64,000 bases of DNA from Paenibacillus radicis (ex Xue et al. 2023) (GCF_024722015.1 NZ_JANQBD010000005.1:248001-312000), one strand, 5' to 3'; shown: positions 8,015 through 16,844, counted from the stretch's first letter. A program made the numbers and translations. Notes: generated by a model from the letters alone, not told the origin.

Positions 8015-10870
8015 ATGGATGCCAAGTATGTCCAGATTCGAAGTTGGAAAAAAACAGGTTTATTCCGAAATTCGAGCATCATGATTTTAATCATCATGCT
8101 TCTGCAATACAGCGTTCCGTGGGCATCCGATCATGTGCATGCTTCCAACTACTGGGAAGGCCTTGGTACAGGTGTCGAAGGAAGAGTTGACGATATAGCG
8201 GTTTCCGGCAGCAGCATCTATATAGGTGGACATTTCGTTCCAAATGGGGACATGCAGACGAAGTTTATTGCCAAGTGGGATGGCACTGCCTGGAGCAGTC
8301 TGGGCAGCGGTGTAGATGGAGCGGTTCATGCTGTTGCCGTATCCGGAAGCGACGTATACGCCGGAGGATTGTTCGTGAATGCGGGAGGAGGCCCGGCAAG
8401 CCATATTGCCAAATGGAATGGATCAGTCTGGCAAAGCCTTGGCAGTGGCCTGTACCTCAGTCAGGGCAGCAGTACCGCTGGAACCGTTGAAGCTATCGCG
8501 GTATCCGGAACCGATGTATACGCGGGCGGAACCTTCACTGCAGCGGGAGGAAGTACGGCTAACTATATCGCCAAATGGAATGGATCAGCTTGGCAAAGCT
8601 TGGGCAGCGGCCTCAATGGCGAGGTTCGTGCGATCGCGGTATCCGGAACCGATGTATATGTAGGTGGATTCTTCACTACTGCAGGCGGCAGCCCGGCCAA
8701 GTACATTGCCAGATGGGATGGCTCAAGCTGGCATAACGTTGGCTCCGGATTCAATGATGGACCCAACGTTCGCGTGGAAACGATCAAGATATCCGGAACT
8801 GATGTATACGTCGGCGGTAATTTTCCTGGAGCAGGAGATGTGCCCTTAAGCCATATTGCCAAATGGGATGGATCGACCTGGCAAGGTCTGGGGACCGGTC
8901 TAAGCGACACGGTTTGGGACCTTGCAGTATCCGGCAAGGATGTATATGCCGGAGGAGTCTTTATGAATGCGGGACCGCTTCGTGTGAAAAGTGTTGCCAA
9001 ATGGAACGGATCAACCGCTGCGTGGGAAAGTATAGGCGGCCTTGGTACGGATGTGGAGGCAGGATTCGCATACGCTGTGACCAAATCCGCGACAGGTATT
9101 TACGTAGGTGGACAATTCACCGTAGCAGGCGGCATCCCAGCCAATTATATGGCCAAATGGGTTACAGGCAGCACAGATCCGGTCGTGACCAAGCCGGACC
9201 CGCCGACTGGAGTTACCGCGGCTGCAGGCAAAGGCTTAGCGACGGTAAGTTTTACACCTCCTGCTAATAATGGAGGTGGCACCATTACAGGCTATACGGT
9301 CACATCCAGTCCGGGTGGCTTCGTGGCAAGCGGGACAGCTAGCCCGATTACGGTAACAGGGCTTACCTACGGGATGGCATATACGTTCACAGTGACGGCA
9401 TCGAACGAAGCCGGAACCTCTGTGCCATCAGCACCTTCTGGTTCCGTAACTCCAGACTCAACAGCAACCGTGCCGGATCCGCCGACGGGGATAAGCGCAG
9501 CGGCAAGCAACCAATCGGCAATGGTAAGCTTTACACCTCCTGCTAATGATGGGGGCAGCGCCATTACGGGTTATACGGTTACATCCAATCCAGAAGGCTT
9601 GACGGCTAGTGGAGCTAGAAGTCCGATTACAGTTACGGGATTAACCTATGGAACTGCGTATACATTCACGGTGACAGCGACGAATGGAATAGGCACATCG
9701 ATCCCGTCAACGCCTTCAGGCGCTGTGTCGCCAGGAGGTCCTGCGGCAATAGTGCCGGATTCGCCGACAGGGGTAAGCGCAGCTGCAGGCAACCAATCGG
9801 CAACAGTAAGCTTTATACCGCCTCTCAATAACGGAAGCAGTGAAATAACCAAATATACCGTTACATCGAATCCGGATGGCTTGTCGGCAAGCGGCAACGT
9901 CAGTCCTATCACGATTAACGGGCTGAATAATGGAGTATCCTACACGTTCACGGTAACAGCAACCAATGGGGCAGGGACATCCGCACCATCCTCTGCTTCA
10001 GCATCCGTAACACCAAGGTTTCCGTCCAAGTCTTCATCCAAGTCATCAGGCTCTCCTTTGATTATTGCACCTGGGGCGCCAACAGAAGTAAGCGCAGCAG
10101 CGGGTGACGGCTCAGCCGTCGTAAGTTTTACACCGCCGACTAGCAACGGAGGCAGTGCCATTACTGGCTATATCGTAACATCCAGTCCAGGCGGCTTGAC
10201 AGCAAGCGGGACAGATAGCCCGATTGCGATTACAGGGCTAAACAATGGAACGGCCTACACGTTCACGGTTACAGCGACTAATGGAGCCGGTACTTCCAGC
10301 TCGTCCGCAGCTTCCGCATCCGTCACGCCAGTCCCTTCTGCCCCAGCTGTGTTGCAGCACAAAGCCTACATATCGGGATTTCCCGATGGCACGTTCAGAC
10401 CGGATAAAAGCGTCTCACGTGCAGAGATAGCAACCCTATTGTCTCGAGTATTCGATAAGGAAGATCAAGCAGCAGCAAAAGTATATACGGATGTCGAGTC
10501 CGGGTATTGGGGAAAAGCAGCGATAGACAAGGTGACTAGAATGGGGTTGATGCAAGGCTACGAGAATGATGCTTTCGTACCGGATAGAAGCGTCTCTCAT
10601 GCGGAAATAGCCATTATCGTAGATCGTTTAAACATCCGCAAGGATGAGGTGGAGAAAATGCTGGGCCGAAATTCGACTGAAGCTGTAACCCGTGCCGAAG
10701 CCGTCACCCTTCTTAGTCGTTTGCTAGGCAGGCTTCCTCTGTCAGGAGCAGCGCAGAAGTGGAGCGATGTTCCGCTGCAGCATGGAAATTATGAATATAT
10801 ACAAGAAGCGTCCATCGACCATGCCTACGAGCTAAGCTCGGACGGCAAGGAGCATTGGCTTCCTTTTTAA
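8015..10870 (+). CDS. Secreted beta-propeller, fibronectin-III and SLH-domain surface protein
   Basis: Surface protein of about 951 residues. A signal peptide (hydrophobic segment about residues 22-36, cleavage expected after HVHA) is followed by seven repeats of about 47 residues, each with the pattern VSGTDVYAGG...IAKWNGS.W.SLGSG, which fit a seven-bladed beta-propeller (about 44-390). Four FN3-like domains begin near residues 393, 487, 581 and 685. SLH domains start near 782 (YISGFPDGTFRPDKSVSRAE), 822 and a divergent third near 915; they would bind the pyruvylated cell-wall polymer. The ATG at 8015 is preferred over the upstream TTG at 7991, because AGAGGA lies between them. The ligand is unknown. 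The gene stands alone behind its own promoter. Confidence 0.88.
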   Translation: MDAKYVQIRSWKKTGLFRNSSIMILIIMLLQYSVPWASDHVHASNYWEGLGTGVEGRVDDIAVSGSSIYIGGHFVPNGDMQTKFIAKWDGTAWSSLGSGVDGAVHAVAVSGSDVYAGGLFVNAGGGPASHIAKWNGSVWQSLGSGLYLSQGSSTAGTVEAIAVSGTDVYAGGTFTAAGGSTANYIAKWNGSAWQSLGSGLNGEVRAIAVSGTDVYVGGFFTTAGGSPAKYIARWDGSSWHNVGSGFNDGPNVRVETIKISGTDVYVGGNFPGAGDVPLSHIAKWDGSTWQGLGTGLSDTVWDLAVSGKDVYAGGVFMNAGPLRVKSVAKWNGSTAAWESIGGLGTDVEAGFAYAVTKSATGIYVGGQFTVAGGIPANYMAKWVTGSTDPVVTKPDPPTGVTAAAGKGLATVSFTPPANNGGGTITGYTVTSSPGGFVASGTASPITVTGLTYGMAYTFTVTASNEAGTSVPSAPSGSVTPDSTATVPDPPTGISAAASNQSAMVSFTPPANDGGSAITGYTVTSNPEGLTASGARSPITVTGLTYGTAYTFTVTATNGIGTSIPSTPSGAVSPGGPAAIVPDSPTGVSAAAGNQSATVSFIPPLNNGSSEITKYTVTSNPDGLSASGNVSPITINGLNNGVSYTFTVTATNGAGTSAPSSASASVTPRFPSKSSSKSSGSPLIIAPGAPTEVSAAAGDGSAVVSFTPPTSNGGSAITGYIVTSSPGGLTASGTDSPIAITGLNNGTAYTFTVTATNGAGTSSSSAASASVTPVPSAPAVLQHKAYISGFPDGTFRPDKSVSRAEIATLLSRVFDKEDQAAAKVYTDVESGYWGKAAIDKVTRMGLMQGYENDAFVPDRSVSHAEIAIIVDRLNIRKDEVEKMLGRNSTEAVTRAEAVTLLSRLLGRLPLSGAAQKWSDVPLQHGNYEYIQEASIDHAYELSSDGKEHWLPF

Positions 10871-10934
10871 ACAGTCCTCAATAATGTTAAACTGGAGGGG
10901 ACTATGTTTTTGAAAGTAAGGATGGAGCCATCGA

Positions 10935-11849
10935 GTGAATGTATACACCTTTATATGCCATGAGGATGAGAGAGAGCTGTGCAGCCTGGAGCTGCGCACC
11001 CTGTTTGGAGCCGAGCCCCGAGCCGGTTATATTCAATCGGACCGGTCCATTGATCCGAGCCGCAGTCCCTTCATCAAGCAGCGGCTTGCTGTGATGTACA
11101 GTGGCGGCAGCCTCGAAGAAATAGCGCATCAAGCAGAAGCGCTGGAGCTGGGGACTTCGACATTCAAGGTTACTTATGTCGAAGCTGAGGGCGCTGCTGC
11201 CTACGAGGAGCAGCGGTCGATTGAGCGGCAGCTTGGCGCGCGCATTCGCGGCAAGGCCGATATGCGTAAGCCGCAGCGCCTGCTCGGCGTGGCTTACGCG
11301 GAAGGGCGCTGGCTGTTCGGCGACTGCCGCAGCAGCGAAGCCGTATGGCTGCGGCATAATGCGAAGCCGCAGCATTATTCCACCGCGCTAAGCACACGTG
11401 TGGCTCGCGCAGTGGCGAATATCGCCGTGCCGCAGCCGGCGGGCGTGAAGGCAATCGATCCCTGCTGCGGCATCGGGACCGTGCTGATTGAGGCTCTATC
11501 GATGGGCATCGATATAGTCGGTCGAGACATTAACCCGCTGGCAGTGCGCGGCGCGCGGGCGAATCTACTGCATTACGGCTTCGCGGATACAGTGGCGATC
11601 GGAGATATCCGAGCGTTGACTGGCAGCTATGATGCGGCAATTGTTGATCTGCCGTATAATCTTTGCTCTAAGCTTTCCCAAGAGGAGCAGCTGGAAATGC
11701 TCCAAAGCGCGCGTCGATTAGCGCGCAGAGTGGTGATCATCGCTACGGATACCATCGATTCGGCCATTATGCAAGCCGGATTCACACTAACTGATCGGTG
11801 TGTCGTTAAGAAAGGGAACTTTTCGCGTCATATCATCTTGTGCTCATAA
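10935..11849 (+). CDS. TRM11/TrmG10-like RNA guanine-N2 methyltransferase
   Basis: Predicted SAM-dependent methyltransferase of 304 residues. The C-terminal half has the Rossmann motif AIDPCCGIGTVLIEALSMG and the catalytic signature DLPYN, a variant of the (N/D)PPY motif used for N2-guanine methylation. The N-terminal 150 residues fit a THUMP-like RNA-binding region but are less clear. The start is GTG with AAGGA 12 bases upstream. A short ORF (10904-10963) with a stronger ribosome-binding site overlaps the start in another frame. Target RNA is not known. Confidence 0.75.
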   Translation: MNVYTFICHEDERELCSLELRTLFGAEPRAGYIQSDRSIDPSRSPFIKQRLAVMYSGGSLEEIAHQAEALELGTSTFKVTYVEAEGAAAYEEQRSIERQLGARIRGKADMRKPQRLLGVAYAEGRWLFGDCRSSEAVWLRHNAKPQHYSTALSTRVARAVANIAVPQPAGVKAIDPCCGIGTVLIEALSMGIDIVGRDINPLAVRGARANLLHYGFADTVAIGDIRALTGSYDAAIVDLPYNLCSKLSQEEQLEMLQSARRLARRVVIIATDTIDSAIMQAGFTLTDRCVVKKGNFSRHIILCS

Positions 11850-11860
11850 TCTTCTGTTGC

Positions 11861-11910
11861 AAACAACCGCTCTCATGCAGCCACTAGTTGGCTCAAGTGT
11901 GCGGTTGTTT
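11861..11910 (+). terminator. Hairpin after the methyltransferase gene
   Basis: AAACAACCGC (11861-11870) pairs perfectly with GCGGTTGTTT (11901-11910) around a 30-base loop. The downstream sequence is only moderately T-rich, so termination efficiency is uncertain. Confidence 0.55.
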
Positions 11911-12103
11911 TGCATTTAAATTAATTTAAGTCCATGACACGAATATATTCGCGCAATAGGTTGGCTATCATCTGAATGGGGTTATAGTACCTTGTGAGGA
12001 ATTATTTACAAGGACAAGTATAGTGCGATATGGACAAGCATATACTGCTAACAACTGCATATGTTAACGGACTAATTCAATATTTGGACGGGAGGTTTTG
12101 TTA

Positions 12104-12880
12104 ATGAAACAGTCTTTGCTGCGCATATTGAACACGCTTTCACTTCTCGGAGTGCTTGTGGTGAATTGGCTTGCGGATGCGTTGCCTATCAACGGATTAA
12201 CTACTGGGCAAATATCGGCTATGTATCCCGTACAGATTACACCAGCGCCTTATGCCTTTTCGATTTGGGGGCTGATTTATGCTCTGCTAATCGGTTTTGT
12301 CATCGTTCAATGGATGCCTAAGCTAAGGGAACGTGCAGAGGTGAAAAGTATCGGACCGTGGTTTGCGGTTAGCTGTTTGTTCAATGTGAGTTGGATTCTG
12401 GTGTGGCATTATTTATATATCACTACCTCTGTATTTGTGATGCTGGGCCTGGTGGTCTCCTTAATAGCCGTCTATTTATGTACAAGACCGTTCGGATGGT
12501 CGTCGGAGCCGTTGGTTCTATGGTTGCTACAAGTTCCATTCAGCATATATTTGGGCTGGATTTCTGTTGCAGCCATAGTTAATGCTGCAGCTGCTCTCTA
12601 TGCGGCGCAATGGGACGGGTTCGGCATGTCCGGTACGGTGTGGACGGTGTTCTTAATACTTTTGGCATCGATTCTTACTCTTGCTGTGGGCTGGTTCTAC
12701 ACGGATCCTGCTTATGTTCTAGTACCTGTATGGGCGTTTATTGCCATAGGAGTAGCGAATCAAGGAAACAGCGCGATTGTTTATATGGGTGGGATTGCAG
12801 CCATTCTTCTGTTTGTTTTTGCCCTCTGTCTATTAGCAAGTAGAAAGCTCCAATGGAACAGGTCCGCTGTTGCGGGGTGA
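12104..12880 (+). CDS. Multi-pass membrane protein, tryptophan-rich sensory (TspO-like) type
   Basis: Integral membrane protein of about 258 residues with roughly seven hydrophobic helices. The N-terminal segment TPAPYAFSIWGLIYALL resembles the proline/tryptophan-rich first loop of TspO-related tryptophan-rich sensory proteins, though the chain is longer than classical TspO (about 160 residues). Start is the ATG at 12104 with GGGAGG (12090-12095) 8 bases away; the TTG two codons earlier is too close. A terminator follows at 12973. Function (possibly tetrapyrrole or lipid related) is inferred only from family resemblance. Confidence 0.6.
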   Translation: MKQSLLRILNTLSLLGVLVVNWLADALPINGLTTGQISAMYPVQITPAPYAFSIWGLIYALLIGFVIVQWMPKLRERAEVKSIGPWFAVSCLFNVSWILVWHYLYITTSVFVMLGLVVSLIAVYLCTRPFGWSSEPLVLWLLQVPFSIYLGWISVAAIVNAAAALYAAQWDGFGMSGTVWTVFLILLASILTLAVGWFYTDPAYVLVPVWAFIAIGVANQGNSAIVYMGGIAAILLFVFALCLLASRKLQWNRSAVAG

Positions 12881-12972
12881 AGAGGTAGAGATTTGAGGGA
12901 AACTCGATTTTGTTTGATTGTTTACGTGCTCTTTTGACCTGAGATGCTTCCGCTTTAATAACACATGTTGAA

Positions 12973-13001
12973 GGCCGTGCCCTTGGGGGCATGGTCTTTT
13001 T
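12973..13001 (+). terminator. Intrinsic terminator after the membrane-protein gene
   Basis: GGCCGTGCCC pairs with GGGCATGGTC (two G-T pairs) over a short loop and is followed by TTTTT. It lies about 90 bases past the stop codon at 12880. Confidence 0.75.
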
Positions 13002-13469
13002 GAATAATTTGCATGTTTTGGGGTGAGCGTAGCTTACCCCTTAAATTTTCTATGTCTTTGGGTTCATCTAACATGAAATCCGCTGACTAACGGAACGTCG
13101 ATCCTCTATGGGTTGAAAACCCATCCCATTTCATGAAGTAGCGGAACTACGATGTGTTATTCCGACTTTTAATAGACTGAAATGCCATATTTACAACAAA
13201 TAAGAGATCCTAGTTCCCTTTAGCTTGAATAATAACGTGAAAACAATGAAATAGCGCACCTCACTTCCGTCTAGCGAGTGATTGGCTGTACTAAAGGGGA
13301 TGAAGGCACGCCAAAGCTTTAGCTTTGAAGGTACATATGGAATACTACGATGGGTAGGGCTGTGAATACCGGATGGAAGAACGATTAGGTAAGAAAAAAG
13401 GTGCAGGCCGCACCGCGTAGAACAAGAGGGGGAATCGGTATGGGGTGGAGAAACGTGAGTGTCCGCCCT

Positions 13470-13532
13470 ATGGGGTTCGACTGATCACATGCAACGCCAC
13501 AACGCGCGCTCGGGAGCCGCGCACGTTGGAAA
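13470..13532 (+). repeat. REP-like palindromic repeat, copy A
   Basis: Begins ATGGGGTTCGACTGATCACA, continues with GCAACGCCACAACGCGCGC, and closes with GCGCACGTTGG so that CAACGCGC pairs with GCGC-CGTTG. The left half matches copies at 28162-28227 and, inverted, 37867-37942. Confidence 0.75.
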
Positions 13533-13696
13533 GATACGTGTTCCTACCGCTACAAGCCTACCAATCCAATGAACACAATTTCAAGAGTGGTCGCGCGGAT
13601 ACCCACACCCGTTTCCTCCCCAGCACACCCACGTAGGAGGTTTAAACATAAAAGGACCGTCAATTTCCTGGCGATTTATTTTATAACATTAGCCAG

Positions 13697-13790
13697 AAAG
13701 TATAAGTTCGAACCGGAGGCTCACCTTTCTAATATTGCAAGAAAAACCACCGCTAAGACACGAATGTATCTCCTCGATAGTTTCGAGTAG
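13697..13790 (+). repeat. Dispersed 94-bp coding-like repeat, copy 1
   Basis: Matches 34607-34703 over its whole length with about a dozen substitutions and one 3-base indel. Translated from 13698 it gives KYKFEPEAHLSNIARKTTAK and then TRMYLLDSFE before TAG; the second copy ends in the same way. Origin unknown, possibly a relic of a transposase or other mobile gene. Confidence 0.75.
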
Positions 13791-13970
13791 AAAACTATGT
13801 TTGACCGAGCGTGGGAGATAGCGGTAGTGATGGTTAGCTGGAATTTCTGGAGTTAATTCTCCGTTTCATATCCCTATTAAGGAGCTTAACAGGAAAAGCT
13901 CCATCTATATACAGCGTCATTGAGTGAAAATGCCGTGGGTGATGAAATTAGCATGAGGTTTTCCCGTTAC

Positions 13971-14001
13971 TTGACCCGTTGGACCGACTTTGCACTATAA
14001 T
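13971..14001 (+). promoter_or_regulatory. Possible promoter of the DHODH-fusion gene
   Basis: TTGACC (13971-13976) and TATAAT (13996-14001) are 19 bases apart, longer than ideal. The perfect TATAAT makes it the best candidate before the gene at 14183. It merges with the palindrome TAGCTGGA/TCCAGCTA (14001-14021), which would lie at the start of the transcript. Confidence 0.4.
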
Positions 14002-14182
14002 AGCTGGAGGTTTTCCAGCTACTCATGGGTCCATTGCAAGGCGCCGCCGTGATTAAACCTTAGCAGGAAAAAAAGGATAACCACGCTGTCTGTGGAATAC
14101 CATTAAGTTAATGTACAGCGAATAATCAAGTTTGTACTCGTTAACTTTTATAATAATATTTTACCGTTTTGAGGTGTTGAGC

Positions 14183-16111
14183 ATGCCGGATTGGTCCTAT
14201 CAAACATTATTTCGCCCTGTCTTGTTTCAACTGCCATCCAAGCTGGCACGTGATTTCACGTTGAATGCAATGGGTGCCCTAAGTCGGCTTCCAAGCGGAA
14301 GCTTTGTGATCCGGACGTTGGGACATATGGAAACCGAGCCTCTCTTGGAAACAAAGCTGTCGGGGATAACGCTAAAATATCCTGTAGGGCTATCAGGAGG
14401 CTTAGATACTCGGGGAACTGCACATAGAGCATTAGCGCAGTTCGGCTTCGGTTTTATCGAGATTGGGCCGATTACTATACAACTATCGGTTTCAGACCAA
14501 CAAATCCTGCGTGATGTGGAGAAGGAAGCGATCCTCTACCCTGATGATAGCGTTAATGAAGGGCTTGACACCACTATACAAGCGATGCGAAAGAATCAGG
14601 GACATACACTTCCGCTAATGTTTCGCATTAGAAGCGCGCCTGGATTGCTGCCAGAGGAAGCACTGGAGGAGCAGCGGCTGCTTATGGAGAAGCTTTCGCC
14701 ATATGCTTCCGCATTTTATATTGAGCTTCACAGCTGTACGAATGGAGCGGCAGAACAGACCGCCACATATTTAGAAGCGGTTTTGAGGCTTGGCGATTCG
14801 CTTTCAGACCCGAAGCCGATGCTTCTGTATATCCCGCTCGATTACCCCAACGAAGAGCTGCACATGTTGCTGAGCTTGCTCCGCATAGATAGATGGTGCG
14901 GGATCGTCATTGGGGACATGCGCAAAACGATAGAAGGGTATGTGACTGGAAAAGAGAGTAAACCGCTATGCATGGATAAGGTGGCTCTCATACGCCGATT
15001 ATGGGGTCAACATCTGCCCGTTATTGCAACCGGAGGTATTCATGAGCCGCAGGATGCGCTTGACCTAAGACAGGCGGGAGCTACTTATGTCCAGCTGCAC
15101 AGCGGCTTGGTGTATGCAGGTCCGGGACTTCCGAAACGGATCAATGAAGCTGTGATCTATGAGCAGATCAAAAATACGCAGCCGCCTGAAAGTCCATCCT
15201 TCTGGTTCAACTGGGGTTGGATGTGCCTGCTGGGAATCGGTATGATAATCGGCGGCTTGCTGGCCTGGATTATAGCGGCAACGAGTGTCGTCCTTCCTTA
15301 CGATGTTTCTTTTCTTGGCATGGCTGTCTCCGCACTGGAAGAAGCCAATCCATTCGTGCTCCAATTCATGTCTCATGATCGGGTTACTTTAGCCGGAACG
15401 ATGATATCCATTGGTGTCATGTACTTTCAGTTATCCCGACATGGTCTTCGCAAGGGGCTTCACTGGGCCAAAACAGCGCTGATGACCTCCTGTTTGTTCG
15501 GGTTCAGCAGTTTTTTTCTATATTTGGGGTATGGTTACTTTGATCCGCTTCATGCACTGGCTGCGGCTATTCTGCTGCCTATGTTCATACTGTCAATGCG
15601 AAGAAATGTGGAGCTGCCCTCCTATGATCCTCCGAATGTATTGAATAACCGGCTTTGGAAGCAAGCACAATGGGGGCAGCTGATGTTTGTTGTGCTGGGC
15701 TTCTCACTGGCTATCGGAGGTATAGTTATTGCCCTCGTTGGGATAACGAAGGTATTTGTCCCGCAGGATCTGGCCTATTTATGCGCCTCACCTGAAATGC
15801 TGCAAGCGATTAATGAAAGGCTGCTTCCTCTGATTGCACATGATAGGGCTGGCTTCGGCGGAGCGTTATTCGCCAGTGCTTTATCTATATTAACTGCGGC
15901 GCTATGGGGGGTGAACCAGGGCCGGCGCTGGTTGTGGTGGGCTTTTTTGATCGGCGGCATGCCCGGCTTTATTGCAGGCTTCAGTGTTCATTGGCATATT
16001 AACTATACAGATTTCATCCATCTTCTACCGGCCTATTTTGCCTTTCTAGTCTATTTAATTGGTTTGGTTTTACTGTATCCTTATTTGATGTATAAGCCGA
16101 CAGACCAATAA
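14183..16111 (+). CDS. Dihydroorotate dehydrogenase-like domain fused to a duplicated membrane domain
   Basis: Protein of 642 residues. Residues about 1-330 follow the class 2 DHODH barrel: LKYPVGLSGGLDTRGTAHRA near the N-terminus, FGFGFIEIGPIT, and the C-terminal phosphate-binding part IATGGIHEPQDALDLRQAGA with VQLHSGLVYAGPGLPKRI. The catalytic-site motif NISSPNT is replaced by ELHSCTNG and the usual VKIAPD lysine strand reads LLYIPLDYP, so pyrimidine-pathway activity is doubtful. Residues about 342-640 hold about eight membrane helices in two similar halves, each containing an HDR motif (MSHDRVTLAG, IAHDRAGFGG). The ATG at 14183 has GAGGTG 6 bases before it. No pyr genes are adjacent. Function unknown. 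Confidence 0.75.
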   Translation: MPDWSYQTLFRPVLFQLPSKLARDFTLNAMGALSRLPSGSFVIRTLGHMETEPLLETKLSGITLKYPVGLSGGLDTRGTAHRALAQFGFGFIEIGPITIQLSVSDQQILRDVEKEAILYPDDSVNEGLDTTIQAMRKNQGHTLPLMFRIRSAPGLLPEEALEEQRLLMEKLSPYASAFYIELHSCTNGAAEQTATYLEAVLRLGDSLSDPKPMLLYIPLDYPNEELHMLLSLLRIDRWCGIVIGDMRKTIEGYVTGKESKPLCMDKVALIRRLWGQHLPVIATGGIHEPQDALDLRQAGATYVQLHSGLVYAGPGLPKRINEAVIYEQIKNTQPPESPSFWFNWGWMCLLGIGMIIGGLLAWIIAATSVVLPYDVSFLGMAVSALEEANPFVLQFMSHDRVTLAGTMISIGVMYFQLSRHGLRKGLHWAKTALMTSCLFGFSSFFLYLGYGYFDPLHALAAAILLPMFILSMRRNVELPSYDPPNVLNNRLWKQAQWGQLMFVVLGFSLAIGGIVIALVGITKVFVPQDLAYLCASPEMLQAINERLLPLIAHDRAGFGGALFASALSILTAALWGVNQGRRWLWWAFLIGGMPGFIAGFSVHWHINYTDFIHLLPAYFAFLVYLIGLVLLYPYLMYKPTDQ

Positions 16112-16120
16112 TCATACTGA

Positions 16121-16189
16121 AAAAAGAGCATCCTTCTACAGTAGGGAGAGATTATGTCTAAATCTCGTCCACGAGCAGGGTGCTTTTTG
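16121..16189 (+). terminator. Intrinsic terminator after the DHODH fusion
   Basis: AAAAAGAGCATCC pairs with GGGTGCTTTTT across a 40-base loop. The A-rich left side makes it usable from both strands. It separates the fusion gene from the Fur-controlled transcript. Confidence 0.7.
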
Positions 16190-16219
16190 TATTATTTCGG
16201 ACATAATAAAAAGCAGTTC

Positions 16220-16248
16220 TTGACAATGATAATGATAACCATTATCAT
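16220..16248 (+). promoter_or_regulatory. Promoter overlapped by a near-perfect Fur box
   Basis: TTGACA (16220-16225), 17 bases, TATCAT (16243-16248). The 19-mer GATAATGATAACCATTATC (16228-16246) matches the classic Fur consensus at 18 of 19 positions and covers the spacer and -10 box. Iron-loaded Fur should repress this promoter. Confidence 0.88.
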
Positions 16249-16285
16249 TTAAAGTGTAAGGAACATTTGCAAGCAGTCATAACTA

Positions 16286-16356
16286 GCTTATGATGCTGGT
16301 TCCGTTAAAGCGGAACATGGAGTTGCTTACGATGCTGGTTTCGATATAGCGAAACC
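16286..16356 (+). ncRNA. Tandem covarying hairpins in the DUF2325 leader
   Basis: Two direct repeats start GCTTATGATGCTGGTTCCG (16286) and GCTTACGATGCTGGTTTCG (16325). Each folds: GTTCCG/CGGAAC (16299-16316) and GGTTTCG/CGAAACC (16337-16356). The C-G pair of the first is T-A in the second, a compensatory change that argues for selected RNA structure. The second hairpin ends 4 bases before the ribosome-binding site. Confidence 0.6.
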
Positions 16357-16372
16357 CTTAGGAGGAATGTAC

Positions 16373-16687
16373 ATGCCGGCGATTTTGGTAGTAGGGGCCG
16401 ATCATTTAGGAAATATGCCAGAGCAATTAGCTAATATAGGTTTTGATGAGGTTATGCATATGTCAGGACGTAAATGCCAGATGGTTCGTAAAGGTATTCC
16501 CGACCGGATCAATGCCGTGCTGGTGCTGACCGACTATATCAATCACAATTTGACTAAAGTAATTAAACAACAAGCCAAGGAACAGGATGTTCCGATTTAT
16601 TATGCCAAACGCTCCTGGTGTTCGGTTCAGAAAGCTTTATGCTCCTGCACAATGGAATGCGAATTAGCTAAAAATAACAAGCACTAA
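16373..16687 (+). CDS. DUF2325 protein, Fur-regulated
   Basis: Cytoplasmic protein of 104 residues. The pattern ILVVGADHLGN...HMSGRKCQMVRKGIPDRINAV and VPIYYAKRSWCSVQKAL is that of DUF2325 proteins, whose function is not established. It contains Cys at the SGRKC position, a CSVQKALCSC cluster and a further Cys near the end, so metal or redox binding is plausible. The ATG at 16373 is chosen because GGAGG (16361-16365) lies 7 bases before it; the ATG at 16367 abuts that site. A Fur box and a structured leader precede it, so it is probably made under iron limitation. Confidence 0.82.
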   Translation: MPAILVVGADHLGNMPEQLANIGFDEVMHMSGRKCQMVRKGIPDRINAVLVLTDYINHNLTKVIKQQAKEQDVPIYYAKRSWCSVQKALCSCTMECELAKNNKH

Positions 16688-16844
16688 ACGGCACGCTAAT
16701 CATGTCCAAGCAGTAGTCCCATACCCTGAATAGGGCTGTACGGTCTGTCTGGACATGAGGTATAGGTATTACATAGAATAGACTTCCAACACATGTGAAT
16801 GCTGGATGCTTGTTGAGGCGCTGCCTCATTTACTACAATAGCGC

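Larger units (their letters stand above)
12881..14182. other. 1.3 kb gene-free stretch rich in dispersed repeats
   Basis: No protein gene is convincingly supported here; short frames at 13445-13636 and 13569-13790 lack ribosome-binding sites. The region holds a terminator (12973-13001), a small hairpin ATGGGTT/AACCCAT (13109-13125), one copy of the REP-like palindrome (13470-13532), one copy of the 94-bp coding-like repeat (13697-13790), three TTTTCC/GGAAAA palindromic units (13885-14021), and a possible promoter for the following gene. It looks like a collecting site for intergenic repeats and decayed sequence. Confidence 0.6.

Noticed and set aside
13240-13640. Possible group II intron fragment
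   Set aside because: Some GTGAGTGTCCGCC-like sequence recalls intron RNA, but no domain V hairpin or reverse transcriptase is present.
13445-13790. Short frames in the 13 kb gap
   Set aside because: No ribosome-binding site. The first runs through the REP-like palindrome. The second only gains credibility at its 3' end, which is the dispersed repeat.
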